DNA from: Saprospiraceae bacterium | GTDB taxonomy: Bacteria > Bacteroidota > Bacteroidia > Chitinophagales > Saprospiraceae | DNA: 64,000 nt | NCBI GenBank assembly: GCA_013001595.1 | Contig: JABDMH010000127.1 | Span: 1 to 64,000, forward strand | Direction of reading: 5' to 3' | Shown: positions 18,253-27,146 of the stretch, one piece after another | Layout of the letters: each line of letters begins with the position of its first letter | Position numbering within the stretch: position 1 is the stretch's first letter | Notes under the pieces: generated by a model | Told to the model about the DNA's origin: nothing | Seen by the model: the letters and a program-made list of their open reading frames with translations, nothing else | Databases searched by the model: none | Program-made: the position numbers and the translations under genes

Positions 18253-18654
18253 ATGAAAACAATGATAAAGAGTTGGTCGCTGGTAGCTGCAATGACACTG
18301 CTATTGCTTAGTTGCTACACGACGCAACATCAACAGCGCACGACTGACGATATCAACCCCGCCTACCAGGAATTGGCCGATCTATTGAGAAAGGAACCTG
18401 GTGTAGATGTGAAAGGCCAGAGTCCCAATTACAATGTTATCGTAAGAAATAAAGGCACCATCCTAAGTTCTTACCAACCACTCTATGTTGTTGATGGCCT
18501 AGCCTTAGGCACCAGTTATGAATCAGTCGCTAGGGCAATTAACATTGTTGATGTACAGAACATAACAGTGTTGAAGGGATCTCAAGCCACTGCCTATGGA
18601 TCAAGAGGTGCCAATGGTGTCATAGAAATTCGACTACATAAAGGAAACAAGTAA
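18253..18654 (+). CDS. Orphan TonB-receptor plug-domain lipoprotein
   Basis: The ATG at 18253 gives a lipoprotein signal (LLLLSCYTT). The 133-residue protein is little more than a plug domain of SusC/TonB-dependent receptors: a leader with NPAYQELADLLRKEPGVDVKG, then VRNKGTILSSYQPLYVVDG and VLKGSQATAYGSRGANGVIEI. There is no beta-barrel and the frame closes cleanly, so it is a stand-alone protein rather than an evident truncation. Such free plug domains recur in Bacteroidota with unknown role. It lies alone between tRNA-Ser and the convergent choline transporter, sharing a stop-to-stop boundary. Confidence 0.8.
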   Translation: MKTMIKSWSLVAAMTLLLLSCYTTQHQQRTTDDINPAYQELADLLRKEPGVDVKGQSPNYNVIVRNKGTILSSYQPLYVVDGLALGTSYESVARAINIVDVQNITVLKGSQATAYGSRGANGVIEIRLHKGNK

Positions 18655-20202
18655 TCAATGCCTATCCGGCCATATTCTTGAAACGGCCATAATCAAAACC
18701 AAGTTAGCCAACATTGCTAAGGTCCTGAAAGGCAAGAGGATTGATTCTCCATCCATCGGATAGGGAATCCAGGGATCAATACCCAAGGAGGCTTCTCCTC
18801 CTCCTGAGCGCAAGATGAGGGCTGCTGTAAATCCTGCAATCGCTCCCCTGCCATTTGCTCTGGGATCAAACAAAGCAGTCACCAAAGCGGGAAATAGCAA
18901 ACAATACACAAAATCACTACAAAGGACCCACAAGGCATAGATACTGGTCACCTTTAAGGCCAATAGCAACGTAGCTATGCCAATAATCCAGATCAGCTTT
19001 CTCATCAAGGCTTTCTGCCTACCTTGTTGATCAGATTGCTTTACACTCAAGACATTGAAGGTGGTCAGAGATGCTGCAGCTAGAATCGACGAATCAGCCG
19101 AAGACATCACCGCAGCGGCTACCGCACCAAGCCCCACGGCTGAAATGATGGAAGGAGTGAGATGCTGAATCACGTAGGGTAGAATCTCTGCACCGCTGTT
19201 TGGTCCGGCCAATCCCAGAGTGGACCAATCGGTAGTGACACCTACCATGCCAATCATAACGGAAGGAATGGCGGCAACTACACAGACAAAAGCCGAAAAA
19301 ATGGATAACCTTACGGCCACACGTTCTGTTTTTGAGGCTAAGACACGTTGAAAGTATACTTGCCATGGAATACCTCCCAGCATAAGTAATAGTGAAATGT
19401 CAATCCAATAGGCCCAGGAGCTACCTAAAACCGCTCGATTTGGCCATGGAAGTGCCGCATCACCCAGCTGCGCTCGATAGTCAATCCAGGTGCTTAAAAT
19501 GGATCGTTCACCAGAAAACAGCGCAATCACTACTAAGACCAAGCCAGACATCAGCATAATCATTTGTACGACATCTGTGGCAGCTACACTCCAGAAACCA
19601 CCAATAGATGTATACAGGATCACAACAATGGCTGATAATATAATGCCAATAGGCGCACTGATGCCCAGTATGATGCCGAAGGTAGTACCTAAAGCCACGA
19701 GGATAGCAGCCGTCCAGAATACATCTCCCATTAGTGCCGGTACAAAAAATATGAGGTTGAGCTTTTTACCAAATGCTTCCTCCAAGGGATCCAACATCGT
19801 TGTATACCCCCGCCTTCGCATTGGCCGTGCAAAGAAAAGTCCACCCAGCAGCAAGCTCATCGCGTATCCCCAGGGGGCCTGCACCCAAATGAGCCCACTG
19901 CTGTAAGTATACTCTGCAGTTCCATTGATAAATCCTCCGCCCACCCAGGTGGCACTCATGGTAAATACCGCCATCCACAAAGGCAGTGACTTATTCGCTA
20001 AGATATGATCACTGTCACGCTGTTGCCCCACCCCAATCGCTACCACAAAGATGACTACATAGAAAAACACCATGACCAGATATGCTGGCCATCGGACAGC
20101 TCCGGTGTAATCAATCACCCATCCCACCACAAGCAGAAAAACCGCAACTATTGCCGATTGCCAAGCAATCTTTCCGACATGGTTTTTGGTCAAAGAGGAC
20201 AT
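18655..20202 (-). CDS. Sodium:solute symporter, CHT-type high-affinity choline transporter
   Basis: This 515-residue SSF symporter has about 13 membrane segments. It is unusually close to animal high-affinity choline transporters (SLC5A7): FTMSATWVGGGFINGTAE, VQAPWGYAMSLLLGGLFF, RRRGYTTMLDPLEEAFGK, FVPALMGDVFWTAAI, LLLMLGGIPWQVYFQRVL, LGAVAAAVMSSADSSILAA and LWVLCSDFVYCLLFP all correspond to conserved CHT stretches recalled from that family. It probably imports choline with Na+. The divergent neighbour is a phosphatidylcholine synthase, which consumes choline, giving independent support for the substrate. The two start codons are about 50 bases apart. Confidence 0.85.
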   Translation of the reverse strand: MSSLTKNHVGKIAWQSAIVAVFLLVVGWVIDYTGAVRWPAYLVMVFFYVVIFVVAIGVGQQRDSDHILANKSLPLWMAVFTMSATWVGGGFINGTAEYTYSSGLIWVQAPWGYAMSLLLGGLFFARPMRRRGYTTMLDPLEEAFGKKLNLIFFVPALMGDVFWTAAILVALGTTFGIILGISAPIGIILSAIVVILYTSIGGFWSVAATDVVQMIMLMSGLVLVVIALFSGERSILSTWIDYRAQLGDAALPWPNRAVLGSSWAYWIDISLLLMLGGIPWQVYFQRVLASKTERVAVRLSIFSAFVCVVAAIPSVMIGMVGVTTDWSTLGLAGPNSGAEILPYVIQHLTPSIISAVGLGAVAAAVMSSADSSILAAASLTTFNVLSVKQSDQQGRQKALMRKLIWIIGIATLLLALKVTSIYALWVLCSDFVYCLLFPALVTALFDPRANGRGAIAGFTAALILRSGGGEASLGIDPWIPYPMDGESILLPFRTLAMLANLVLIMAVSRIWPDRH

Positions 20203-20252
20203 GGTGAAGTGGAAGATAAATGTATTTTCATATTCCTGAAGAGATTAGATGC

Positions 20253-20963
20253 ATGAGTATGTCGTCAGTAGATCAACTAAAAGCTTGGATCGTTCATTTT
20301 TACACAGCCTCAGGAGGAGTATGTGCATTTATGGCCCTGCTGGCTATTGCTGAGCGACAATGGGATCAGTCCATGACTTGGCTATTGATTTGCCTCTTTA
20401 TTGATGGCTCTGATGGGTTTTTAGCCAGGAGATGGCAGGTCCGAAAAGTCCTCCCACTTATGGATGGTGAGCAGATCGATCATGTGATTGATTTTGTGAC
20501 CTACGCCCTGGTACCCACCTACTTTATATATTCCGCGGGCTTGGTACCCAGCCAACTATCATTGCTCACGGCTACCTACATTTTAATGGTATCAGCCATT
20601 TACTATGGCAAGAAAGGTATGGTCTCAGACCAACAACATTTCAATGGTTTCCCGGTACTCTGGAATTTGGTGGTTTTCTATCTTTTTTTTGTGTTTCAAT
20701 TCAGTCTTTGGATTAATTTCATCTTCATCCTTGGTTTTGGAATACTCCATTTCATCCCAATCAAAGTGTCCTATCCTAGCCACAACCTTAGGCGTAGCAA
20801 ATTTCCTTTCGTCTTAAGCTTTGTCATGATTGCGGTGCTTCTAATCATCCTCTACATCTATCCCCAAAGGCACATGCTGCTTACAGGCATTGCCATGGCC
20901 GCCTTTGCCTACTTTATCTATTTATCGATCAAATACACTTGGTTTCAACCTCCTACAAGTTAG
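20253..20963 (+). CDS. pcs: Phosphatidylcholine synthase
   Basis: Pcs condenses choline directly with CDP-diacylglycerol to give phosphatidylcholine at the inner membrane. The CDP-alcohol phosphotransferase motif is complete: DGFLAR then GEQIDHVID, fitting DGx2AR...Gx3Dx3D. The N-terminal LKAWIVHFYTASGGVCAFMA and C-terminal FIPIKVSYPSHNLR are characteristic of Pcs rather than PgsA or PssA. About eight membrane segments fit the family. The frame is open to 20220; the ATGs at 20253 or 20259 are preferred. Placed head to head with a CHT-type transporter, it makes an uptake-plus-incorporation module for external choline. Confidence 0.9.
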   Translation: MSMSSVDQLKAWIVHFYTASGGVCAFMALLAIAERQWDQSMTWLLICLFIDGSDGFLARRWQVRKVLPLMDGEQIDHVIDFVTYALVPTYFIYSAGLVPSQLSLLTATYILMVSAIYYGKKGMVSDQQHFNGFPVLWNLVVFYLFFVFQFSLWINFIFILGFGILHFIPIKVSYPSHNLRRSKFPFVLSFVMIAVLLIILYIYPQRHMLLTGIAMAAFAYFIYLSIKYTWFQPPTS

Positions 20964-21049
20964 TTTACTAAGTCAATCGAGAGCAGAAAGGCGATCCAAT
21001 GATATGAGCCATTGTGAACTACAACATCAAGGAAGAACTAAGTAGAAGA

Positions 21050-21080
21050 TAAAAAAAAAGGAGACCATGTTTCCATGACC
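21050..21080 (-). terminator. Strong minus-strand terminator with no assigned gene
   Basis: GGAGGTCATG and CATGGTCTCC pair fully on the minus RNA using two G-U pairs; the same positions are mismatches on the plus RNA. Nine T follow on the minus strand. It therefore ends a leftward transcript, but no convincing minus-strand gene lies in 21081-22396. Confidence 0.7.
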
Positions 21081-22043
21081 TCCCTTTATTTAGTTGCCTA
21101 CCACCGCTCAGGCGGCTTCTCATTGCCTTGCAGACAAATTGAAACCAGGTGATGAGCAGCCAAAAGTTTAGGCGTACTTTATCACTGGGATAAACCCCGC
21201 CCAATCGCAAACTACCTGTGTAGCTTGCAATCAAGGTACCTGAAGTGGTCGTGATACCAGACCAACCCAAAGGTTAGCTAGCACTCGACCATTCGAATGA
21301 CCTCAATTCAGCCAACATGTTTGACATTTTTATTGATGCGATCCCATAGATTGACCTAACTGCAGGGGCAGCGGGCAAGAGAAAGCTCAACATCGGTCCA
21401 TATATTATGTCCGATACACTCTCAAGGAGAGTTCTTTGCAAATCGTGCTCAGATATGTAGCTCGGTATTGGGCAAAACAATCATACAATTGATACCATAT
21501 GCTTTTGTTCGGCCTTTATGCTACCTCAACTCAATTTGCATTGACACGCCGCATCATTGGCTGCAATGTTTGCTTCTCTGGTGATTAAGGAGCAAACATC
21601 ATTTTCATATCTAGATCGTAAAAAACTGACGAGCTTAAAAGTCAAATCTGCTTCTGGGATTGGTCTTCACGAACTAGTATTTGCATTCAATCTGATCCAA
21701 GACATAACTTCTTACATCTCTTATCGTCTTAATAAATATATGTGAATATTAAATGTAAAGCAAGAATTAAGCAATAATTATTTTGCTGAGCATACATTTT
21801 CCAAATTATAAACGGATAAAACACGATTGCAGTTCTCTATTATCCTGTTAGTCACAATAAAACATATACGTAGATTCCCCTATATATTGGTTTCGCCATA
21901 GGATCGAAATGGGAATTCATCCCATCCTATAAGACGATGGGACTTTGCTGTCGTCTCAAAAACCTAGGTATGGTCGTTGGAGCAAAAGGATTGTCACGAT
22001 TTTCGGTCAAAGATCTCGCCTATCCGAGCGTAGATCCTTATCA

Positions 22044-22094
22044 AGCACCGGGTTGCACCCGGTGCTAATGTATGTTGGACCCTTTTCAGGGTCC
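22044..22094. repeat. Twin-hairpin interspersed repeat
   Basis: A perfect 10-bp stem AGCACCGGGT/ACCCGGTGCT (loop TGC, 22044-22066) is followed at 11 bases by GGACCC/GGGTCC (22077-22094). Paired hairpins of this form, with a conserved linker, recur in many Bacteroidota and other genomes and resemble REP-type elements. No RAYT transposase is nearby. Confidence 0.6.
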
Positions 22095-22287
22095 TGCTGA
22101 AGTCTCAAAGGAAATCCAACCACCACCTTGGCGGAATAAAGGGCACGCAAAGGATGGGTCGTGCTGTGTGCAATAAAAGATTAGAGCAGACGACAACCTA
22201 GTAGTCACCATGAGTGAAACAACCTGAAATCGAAGGGTCAGTCATCCTTTTTGTGTCAATGAGATGACTTTGCAAAAAATAAGCTCA

Positions 22288-22353
22288 TGATCACCCTGAG
22301 CGGAACGAAGTGCAGGCGAAGGGCGATTGCGTTGCACTCCACTCAGCATGACT
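22288..22353. repeat. Imperfect inverted repeat (CCCTGAGCGGA type)
   Basis: A left arm around CACCCTGAGCGGAACGAAGTGC and a right arm around GCACTCCACTCAGCATGA are imperfect inverted copies separated by about 20 bases. A related half-copy (CACCATGAGTGAAAC ... CGAAGGGTCAG) lies at 22207-22241. This resembles common non-coding interspersed repeats of Bacteroidota genomes. Confidence 0.45.
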
Positions 22354-22396
22354 TTCTATGGTGTGTGTTTTTACGGGTAAATACAATCCGATTATT

Positions 22397-25300
22397 TTAA
22401 TGGACCACAAAGCGTCGAGATAGCGACCTTCCGCTAACATCACTTAATACAAGATGATACATTCCACTGAGAGATGCAATGTCTAATTCTAGCACACCTG
22501 CACCGGTACGACTCACCCATTCCTTCTTTAGTACCACACGGCCGAAAAGGTCGAACACTTCAAACTGATAGGTACCTGGTAGTCCATTGATGTCTACATA
22601 CATTTGCGTTCCGTAGGCTGGATTCGGGTAGAGGTTGATCTCAGCCTTCAGTTCATCCAATTCATTGCCACGGGTGGTGGGATCCAGCACAAAATCATAG
22701 TCTACAGTGCAGCCCGCTTCATCAGTGACCGATAGTAAATAGGTGCCTTGACCGATGCTGTCCAGAGAAGGTTCGGTGCTTCCGGTGCTCCATATATAAC
22801 TCAACGCTCCCAAGCCTCCCCCAATATCTGGAACAATGGAGCCGACGTTATCTGGATTGAGCCTCAACTGAACGCCCTGGAGAATAAGTGGTTCAGCAAT
22901 ATTAACCCGTGATACAATAACTGTGTCACAGCTTCCGTCTCCTGGAAAAGTATCTCTGTATACATCTGCCTGTTTGTATACATTATCACCAACCACAAGT
23001 GAATCACCAAAACATAATACAGTGTCTATAGAAGGCGCGGCAGCCAATGTGACAGTGGTAACCCGAGCTTTTACTATCGAATCACAGCCACCTCGCGCCA
23101 GTAGCGAATCAATATAGATTCCGGTACTGGTAATTGTATCGCCACCAAAGAATAGCGTATCGGCACCGCACAACACTACATCGAACGTCAGCTCGTAGCT
23201 ATCGACCACATCTACGGTCAGAAATACTATGGAATCACAACCTATAGCAGTCTGCAAAGAATCTGTATAAACGCCGCTTTGAGTGATCACCGTATCTCCA
23301 AAAACAATGGAATCTCCAGTACAAATTTCTCGAGTGAAAAAATACTGGTCTGTCGTGGGCACTGCAAGATGTAAGATGAAGGTGGAATCACAACCGATGT
23401 TATTTGTCGTTGCATCAATATAGGTGCCTGACTCAGTGTAGGTAGTGCCTCTAAAATCATAACTCTCCCCTAAGCAGAGAGATACATTGGTCACAGAGAG
23501 CGACGTATCAAGTACCGTCAGGTCGGTAAAGATTACAGAGTCACAGCCGTATATGGTCTGGAGTGTGTCTTTATATATCCCGGTGATGGTATGTGCAAAG
23601 TGCCCAATAAACAAGGTGTCGCCAGCGCAAATTGAGTCGACACGAATGGCTTCGAATGCCGGTCTTACTATGAGATTAAGGTGAACGACGGAATCGCATC
23701 CATCTTGGGACTGCAGTGTATCTGTATAGGAACCTGATTCTGTAATGATCTGCCCCCCAAACATGACTTGATCTGACTCACAAATGGTGTCCAGCAATGT
23801 CGTGTCATAGACCGGAAGGATCGTCAGGGTCACCACAAAAACAGAGTCACAGGTGGCTGGATCATTTACTACGACGGAGTCGGTATAGAATCCAGTTTCG
23901 AAATAGGCACTGTCATTGACAAAAAGTGTGTCCCCAGCACAAATAGAATCAACGATAATGACCTCATTGATGGGACAATCCATAACCAGCTGTATTTCTT
24001 CTGAAAAAAGGGAAAGCGCCGGCCAAATATCATTTTTAACGATGGCGTAATAAACACCTTCATCCAGGGCATTGATGTTATTGAGGGTAAATTCATTCAC
24101 AGCCCTGGCATCAAGAAACTCTTCATTGTGGTACCATTGGTAGGTATTGTTGTTGAAATTCTCGTCTTCTACCAGATCAAAGGTTACGTCATCATTTATG
24201 GTGGCGAATATCGTGTCAGGCATGACAATCCGCCGCTGTGGCGCGTAGGTGAAGCCTGTGAGAGAAAGACCATTGATGGCTTCCAAATCTTGAAACGTGA
24301 AGTAGTTAAATTTGGCGTCGAGCACTTGCAGGTTGTCCATCTGGCCAGCATCTAAAAAACTGTGCACCAACAGGTTACTATCCACATACAGTTCTTCCAA
24401 ACTTTCGAGGCCACTCAAATCCGGCAATGTGTCACTGAAAAGGTTGTCGGAAAGATCGAGCACCTCCAGATCGACCAAGCCTTCAAATGTGGGTATCTCT
24501 CCTTCAATTAGATTTCCACTTGCATTGAACACTTCCAGATCTTCCAGAGAACCCATTGGAGGCAAAGTTCCTCCGAAATTATTATTGGACACATCTAAGT
24601 CACGCAATAAGGTCAATCTTCCGAAGTTTGGCAACGGACCAGCAAAATTATTGTCATTAACCCTCAGACGATCAAGGCGACTAGCGCGCCTAAAGTCAGG
24701 TAAGAATCCAGCAAAATTATTCTCCGAAATATCTAGCACAAACAGTTCCGTAAGATTGCCCAATTCAGGCACATTAAAGCCCAATCTATTATTGTGGACA
24801 TCTAGTGATATTAAGTCATCTATGTGATTGAAGTCGGGTAGTATGCCTTCCAGTTGATTGTCAGATAGTAGGAGATTGATCAATCCAGTCATTCCAGAAA
24901 AATCGGGTATCATGCCGGATAATCGATTGACACGTAAATTGAGCGTAACCAGGCCCGGCATATTTGAAAAGTTGGGTATTTCGGCAGAAAGCCGGTTTCT
25001 GGAAAGGTTGAGGTTATTTAGATTGGGCAACTGAAAGTCTCGCAAGGGACCATCCAATTGGTTGTTCTGCAGATCTAGATCTATCAGTTTCGGCATCTGA
25101 ATGAACGATGGCAGTCCTTCTCGTAGGGTATTGCTAGCCAGCCTCAAGATCGATATCTCAGGTAGGTTCAGGTTGGGTAGCGATCCTACTAAGTTATTAT
25201 TTCCGAGGTTGAGTACCACAACTTGACCGCTGTCGTTAAGGGTAACCCCGTTCCACGTACTCATAGGCTGACTCAATTCCCAGGAATCAAACCAGGCATT

Positions 25301-25417
25301 TCCCTCAGTGCTGTTGTAGAGTTTGACAAGTTCAAGTGAATCGGCAGTGCGATCGAATGCCTGCATAGATAGGGGTGCCGCGTACAGGAGCACGGCAAAG
25401 ACCAATAACCGCATCAT
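22397..25417 (-). CDS. Secreted leucine-rich-repeat protein with tandem CDS repeats and T9SS tail
   Basis: The 1006-residue protein has a signal peptide (MMRLLVFAVLLYAAPLSMQA), a plant-type LRR array of about 13 repeats (residues about 60-365, for example LDVSNNNFGGTLP), and an Ig-like segment (about 390-470, QWYHNEEFLDA). Six to seven repeats of about 60-70 residues follow, built around SICAGDTLF...TGIYKDTLQTIYGCDSVI, and then a T9SS type A tail from INLYPNPAYG. It should be displayed or released at the cell surface as an adhesin-like or binding protein. No catalytic site was seen. The terminator at 25516 separates it from the upstream gene. Confidence 0.85.
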   Translation of the reverse strand: MMRLLVFAVLLYAAPLSMQAFDRTADSLELVKLYNSTEGNAWFDSWELSQPMSTWNGVTLNDSGQVVVLNLGNNNLVGSLPNLNLPEISILRLASNTLREGLPSFIQMPKLIDLDLQNNQLDGPLRDFQLPNLNNLNLSRNRLSAEIPNFSNMPGLVTLNLRVNRLSGMIPDFSGMTGLINLLLSDNQLEGILPDFNHIDDLISLDVHNNRLGFNVPELGNLTELFVLDISENNFAGFLPDFRRASRLDRLRVNDNNFAGPLPNFGRLTLLRDLDVSNNNFGGTLPPMGSLEDLEVFNASGNLIEGEIPTFEGLVDLEVLDLSDNLFSDTLPDLSGLESLEELYVDSNLLVHSFLDAGQMDNLQVLDAKFNYFTFQDLEAINGLSLTGFTYAPQRRIVMPDTIFATINDDVTFDLVEDENFNNNTYQWYHNEEFLDARAVNEFTLNNINALDEGVYYAIVKNDIWPALSLFSEEIQLVMDCPINEVIIVDSICAGDTLFVNDSAYFETGFYTDSVVVNDPATCDSVFVVTLTILPVYDTTLLDTICESDQVMFGGQIITESGSYTDTLQSQDGCDSVVHLNLIVRPAFEAIRVDSICAGDTLFIGHFAHTITGIYKDTLQTIYGCDSVIFTDLTVLDTSLSVTNVSLCLGESYDFRGTTYTESGTYIDATTNNIGCDSTFILHLAVPTTDQYFFTREICTGDSIVFGDTVITQSGVYTDSLQTAIGCDSIVFLTVDVVDSYELTFDVVLCGADTLFFGGDTITSTGIYIDSLLARGGCDSIVKARVTTVTLAAAPSIDTVLCFGDSLVVGDNVYKQADVYRDTFPGDGSCDTVIVSRVNIAEPLILQGVQLRLNPDNVGSIVPDIGGGLGALSYIWSTGSTEPSLDSIGQGTYLLSVTDEAGCTVDYDFVLDPTTRGNELDELKAEINLYPNPAYGTQMYVDINGLPGTYQFEVFDLFGRVVLKKEWVSRTGAGVLELDIASLSGMYHLVLSDVSGRSLSRRFVVH

Positions 25418-25515
25418 AGTTGTAGTTTTCTTCTTAGACAGCTAAGATAAAACAAATTTTAAATATTAAAATATTTATTAAAGTGTAATAAAGCAGACTA
25501 CCAGCCTTGTACTAC

Positions 25516-25550
25516 AAAAATCGGACCATGACACCACTGTCATAGTCCGA
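25516..25550 (-). terminator. Terminator between the two-repeat lipoprotein and the LRR gene
   Basis: Stem TCGGAC-ATGACA with TGTCAT-GTCCGA (one mismatch inside, 25521-25550) and five T on the minus strand. It ends the leftward transcript of the lipoprotein gene that stops at 25619. Confidence 0.7.
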
Positions 25551-25618
25551 TCAAACATTTCACAATTTCTGTGCTGAAAGAATTAACTACTAACTACTCG
25601 CTTAATTTCTTTGCTTGA

Positions 25619-26311
25619 CTATTCCTCTGCACTGCACTCTTCTTTTAGTGCCTGAAGTTCCTCCTGACTTTGCACGGTTACCTGTGTTTCATCCTCCATT
25701 TCTACGGTCAAAGGAAACTGCAGTTGCGGACGTTCTTCATTATGAGGGTTTTGAATTTTCCATGCCCGTAGAGCGGTCTTCAGTGCCGGTCTTCCCGCCG
25801 CCTCTAAAACGCTGCCACCGGGAAATACAATGGCTACAGGAAAGACCAGTTTGAAGCAATATCCTTTTCCTCTAAAACGATGTCCTTTATGACCGTGACG
25901 CTCAAAAAACCTCTTGCGACACTGCATACGCAGAGCCCTCATCTCTCCAGCTGAATCAACAGTGATAATGGTACCGATTTGCGTGAATACATCAATGGGA
26001 TAGTTTAATGTGGGATGTGTAGCATCAGGATTGGCCTCCCGGTAGGTTCTTAAGGCATTTCTAAATGCAGGGTAGTCAGCAACTTCCATCGTGGTACCGT
26101 CGTCAAAAGTTATGGACATGGGGAAGACAAACTCAGCGCATCCGAACTTTCCGGCATTGCCTCGCTTTTGAATGTTAAAAATAACGTCATCAATATAGTT
26201 CTCAACACTATCAGATGACAATGAATCACTTTCCTTGTCACACGATATCATTAGCAACGACATCAATGCGAGAGAAAAAATAGTAGCGGCTTTTACAACT
26301 TGCTTAATCAT
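25619..26311 (-). CDS. Lipoprotein with two homologous repeats, function unknown
   Basis: This 230-residue lipoprotein (lipobox MSLLMISC) consists of a short leader and two copies of one domain of about 75 residues. Each copy runs Cys-x3-VFP-x2-I-x-F-x2-G at its start (CAEFVFPMSITFDDG and CFKLVFPVAIVFPGG), through a PA-x5-LR/A helix, to a final (E)E/M-x-L-x-C segment (ALRMQC and ALKEEC). Each repeat thus begins and ends with a Cys, which suggests one disulfide per repeat. A His/Arg/Gly-rich linker (residues about 135-150) joins them. It is divergent from the ECF sigma gene, so it may belong to that regulon. Family unnamed. Confidence 0.75.
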   Translation of the reverse strand: MIKQVVKAATIFSLALMSLLMISCDKESDSLSSDSVENYIDDVIFNIQKRGNAGKFGCAEFVFPMSITFDDGTTMEVADYPAFRNALRTYREANPDATHPTLNYPIDVFTQIGTIITVDSAGEMRALRMQCRKRFFERHGHKGHRFRGKGYCFKLVFPVAIVFPGGSVLEAAGRPALKTALRAWKIQNPHNEERPQLQFPLTVEMEDETQVTVQSQEELQALKEECSAEE

Positions 26312-26494
26312 GGTTTACAATCTTTTTGGTTTAGAAATTAAATACACCCTCATAAGCAGCTAGGCACTGTTCTTGTACTCAATGATTGTTGTTAAAATTT
26401 TCTTAATAGAAAAATGATCCCCAAATTTTGCTTTGCGTTTTTCTAAGTATACACACTAAACCTTTGCACGTATCTTCGGTCCTATCACCTATGT

Positions 26495-27079
26495 ATGTTA
26501 AGTAAAGTAGAACATCAAGACGCTGCACTCTGGAAAAGATTTAAAGCTGGAGATAAGTCCGCATTAAAACACATCTATTCGGATCATATTGAATCCCTTC
26601 TTCAATATGGATATCGATTTTGTCAAGACCGGTCAGTTATTGAAGATTGTATACATGACCTCTTTGTATATCTATGGAGTAACCGTGAAACAATTGGAGA
26701 AACAGATAGTATTAGAAGTTATCTATTGGTGGTGTTGCGCAGACGCATATACAGATCGCTCTCTAACAGCACGGAAACAAGTCATGAATCGGCTGCAGAA
26801 GAAGCTCCGGACTTTGAACTCAACATAGAACATCAAATCATCGGCAAAGAAACCGATACACAACATAAAGAAGAACTCGAGAAGGCTCTGACAGGTTTGT
26901 CGGCCAGGCAGCGAGAGGCGATCTACCTCAAATTCTATAAGAATCAAAGTTACGAGGACATTTGTGAGATCATGGAGATCAATTATCAATCTGCCCGTAA
27001 CCTGGTATTTGCCGGAATTCGAGCCTTAAGAAAAACGATGACCTCCCTTTGGTGGTTGGTTGTAGCAATTGTGGGTTGA
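26495..27079 (+). CDS. ECF-type RNA polymerase sigma factor
   Basis: This 194-residue sigma factor has region 2 (ALKHIYSDHIESLLQYGYRF through EDCIHDLFVYLWSNRE) and region 4 (LSARQREAIYLKFYKNQSYEDICEIMEINYQSARN), without region 3, as in ECF sigmas. It ends in a short hydrophobic tail (SLWWLVVAIVG). Its partner anti-sigma is the FecR-like protein two genes downstream, and the end of the operon is a TonB-dependent receptor with an N-terminal signalling domain. This is a cell-surface-signalling arrangement: ligand binding outside releases the sigma factor. Confidence 0.93.
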   Translation: MLSKVEHQDAALWKRFKAGDKSALKHIYSDHIESLLQYGYRFCQDRSVIEDCIHDLFVYLWSNRETIGETDSIRSYLLVVLRRRIYRSLSNSTETSHESAAEEAPDFELNIEHQIIGKETDTQHKEELEKALTGLSARQREAIYLKFYKNQSYEDICEIMEINYQSARNLVFAGIRALRKTMTSLWWLVVAIVG

Positions 27080-27146
27080 AAAAAGTTGAAAAAAAATGAG
27101 TACAGTTTGAATGTCGTCTGCTTATATGGGTAAAGAAATACGCAGC

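Larger units (their letters stand above)
20964..22396. other. 1.4-kb region with repeats and an orphan terminator
   Basis: No accepted gene. It contains a minus-strand terminator (21050-21080), a twin GC hairpin (22044-22094) and an imperfect inverted repeat (22288-22353). Minus-strand frames at 21019-21270 and 21274-21480 end near the terminator but are not protein-like. The area looks like a collecting place for repeats between the choline module and the leucine-rich-repeat gene. Confidence 0.5.

Noticed and set aside
21019-21270. 84-codon minus-strand open frame
   Set aside because: It runs through a strong minus-strand terminator hairpin and its T run, which a real gene would not do.
24312-24827. 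172-codon frame antisense to the LRR array
   Set aside because: Its apparent repeats are just the reverse complement of the LRR repeats.
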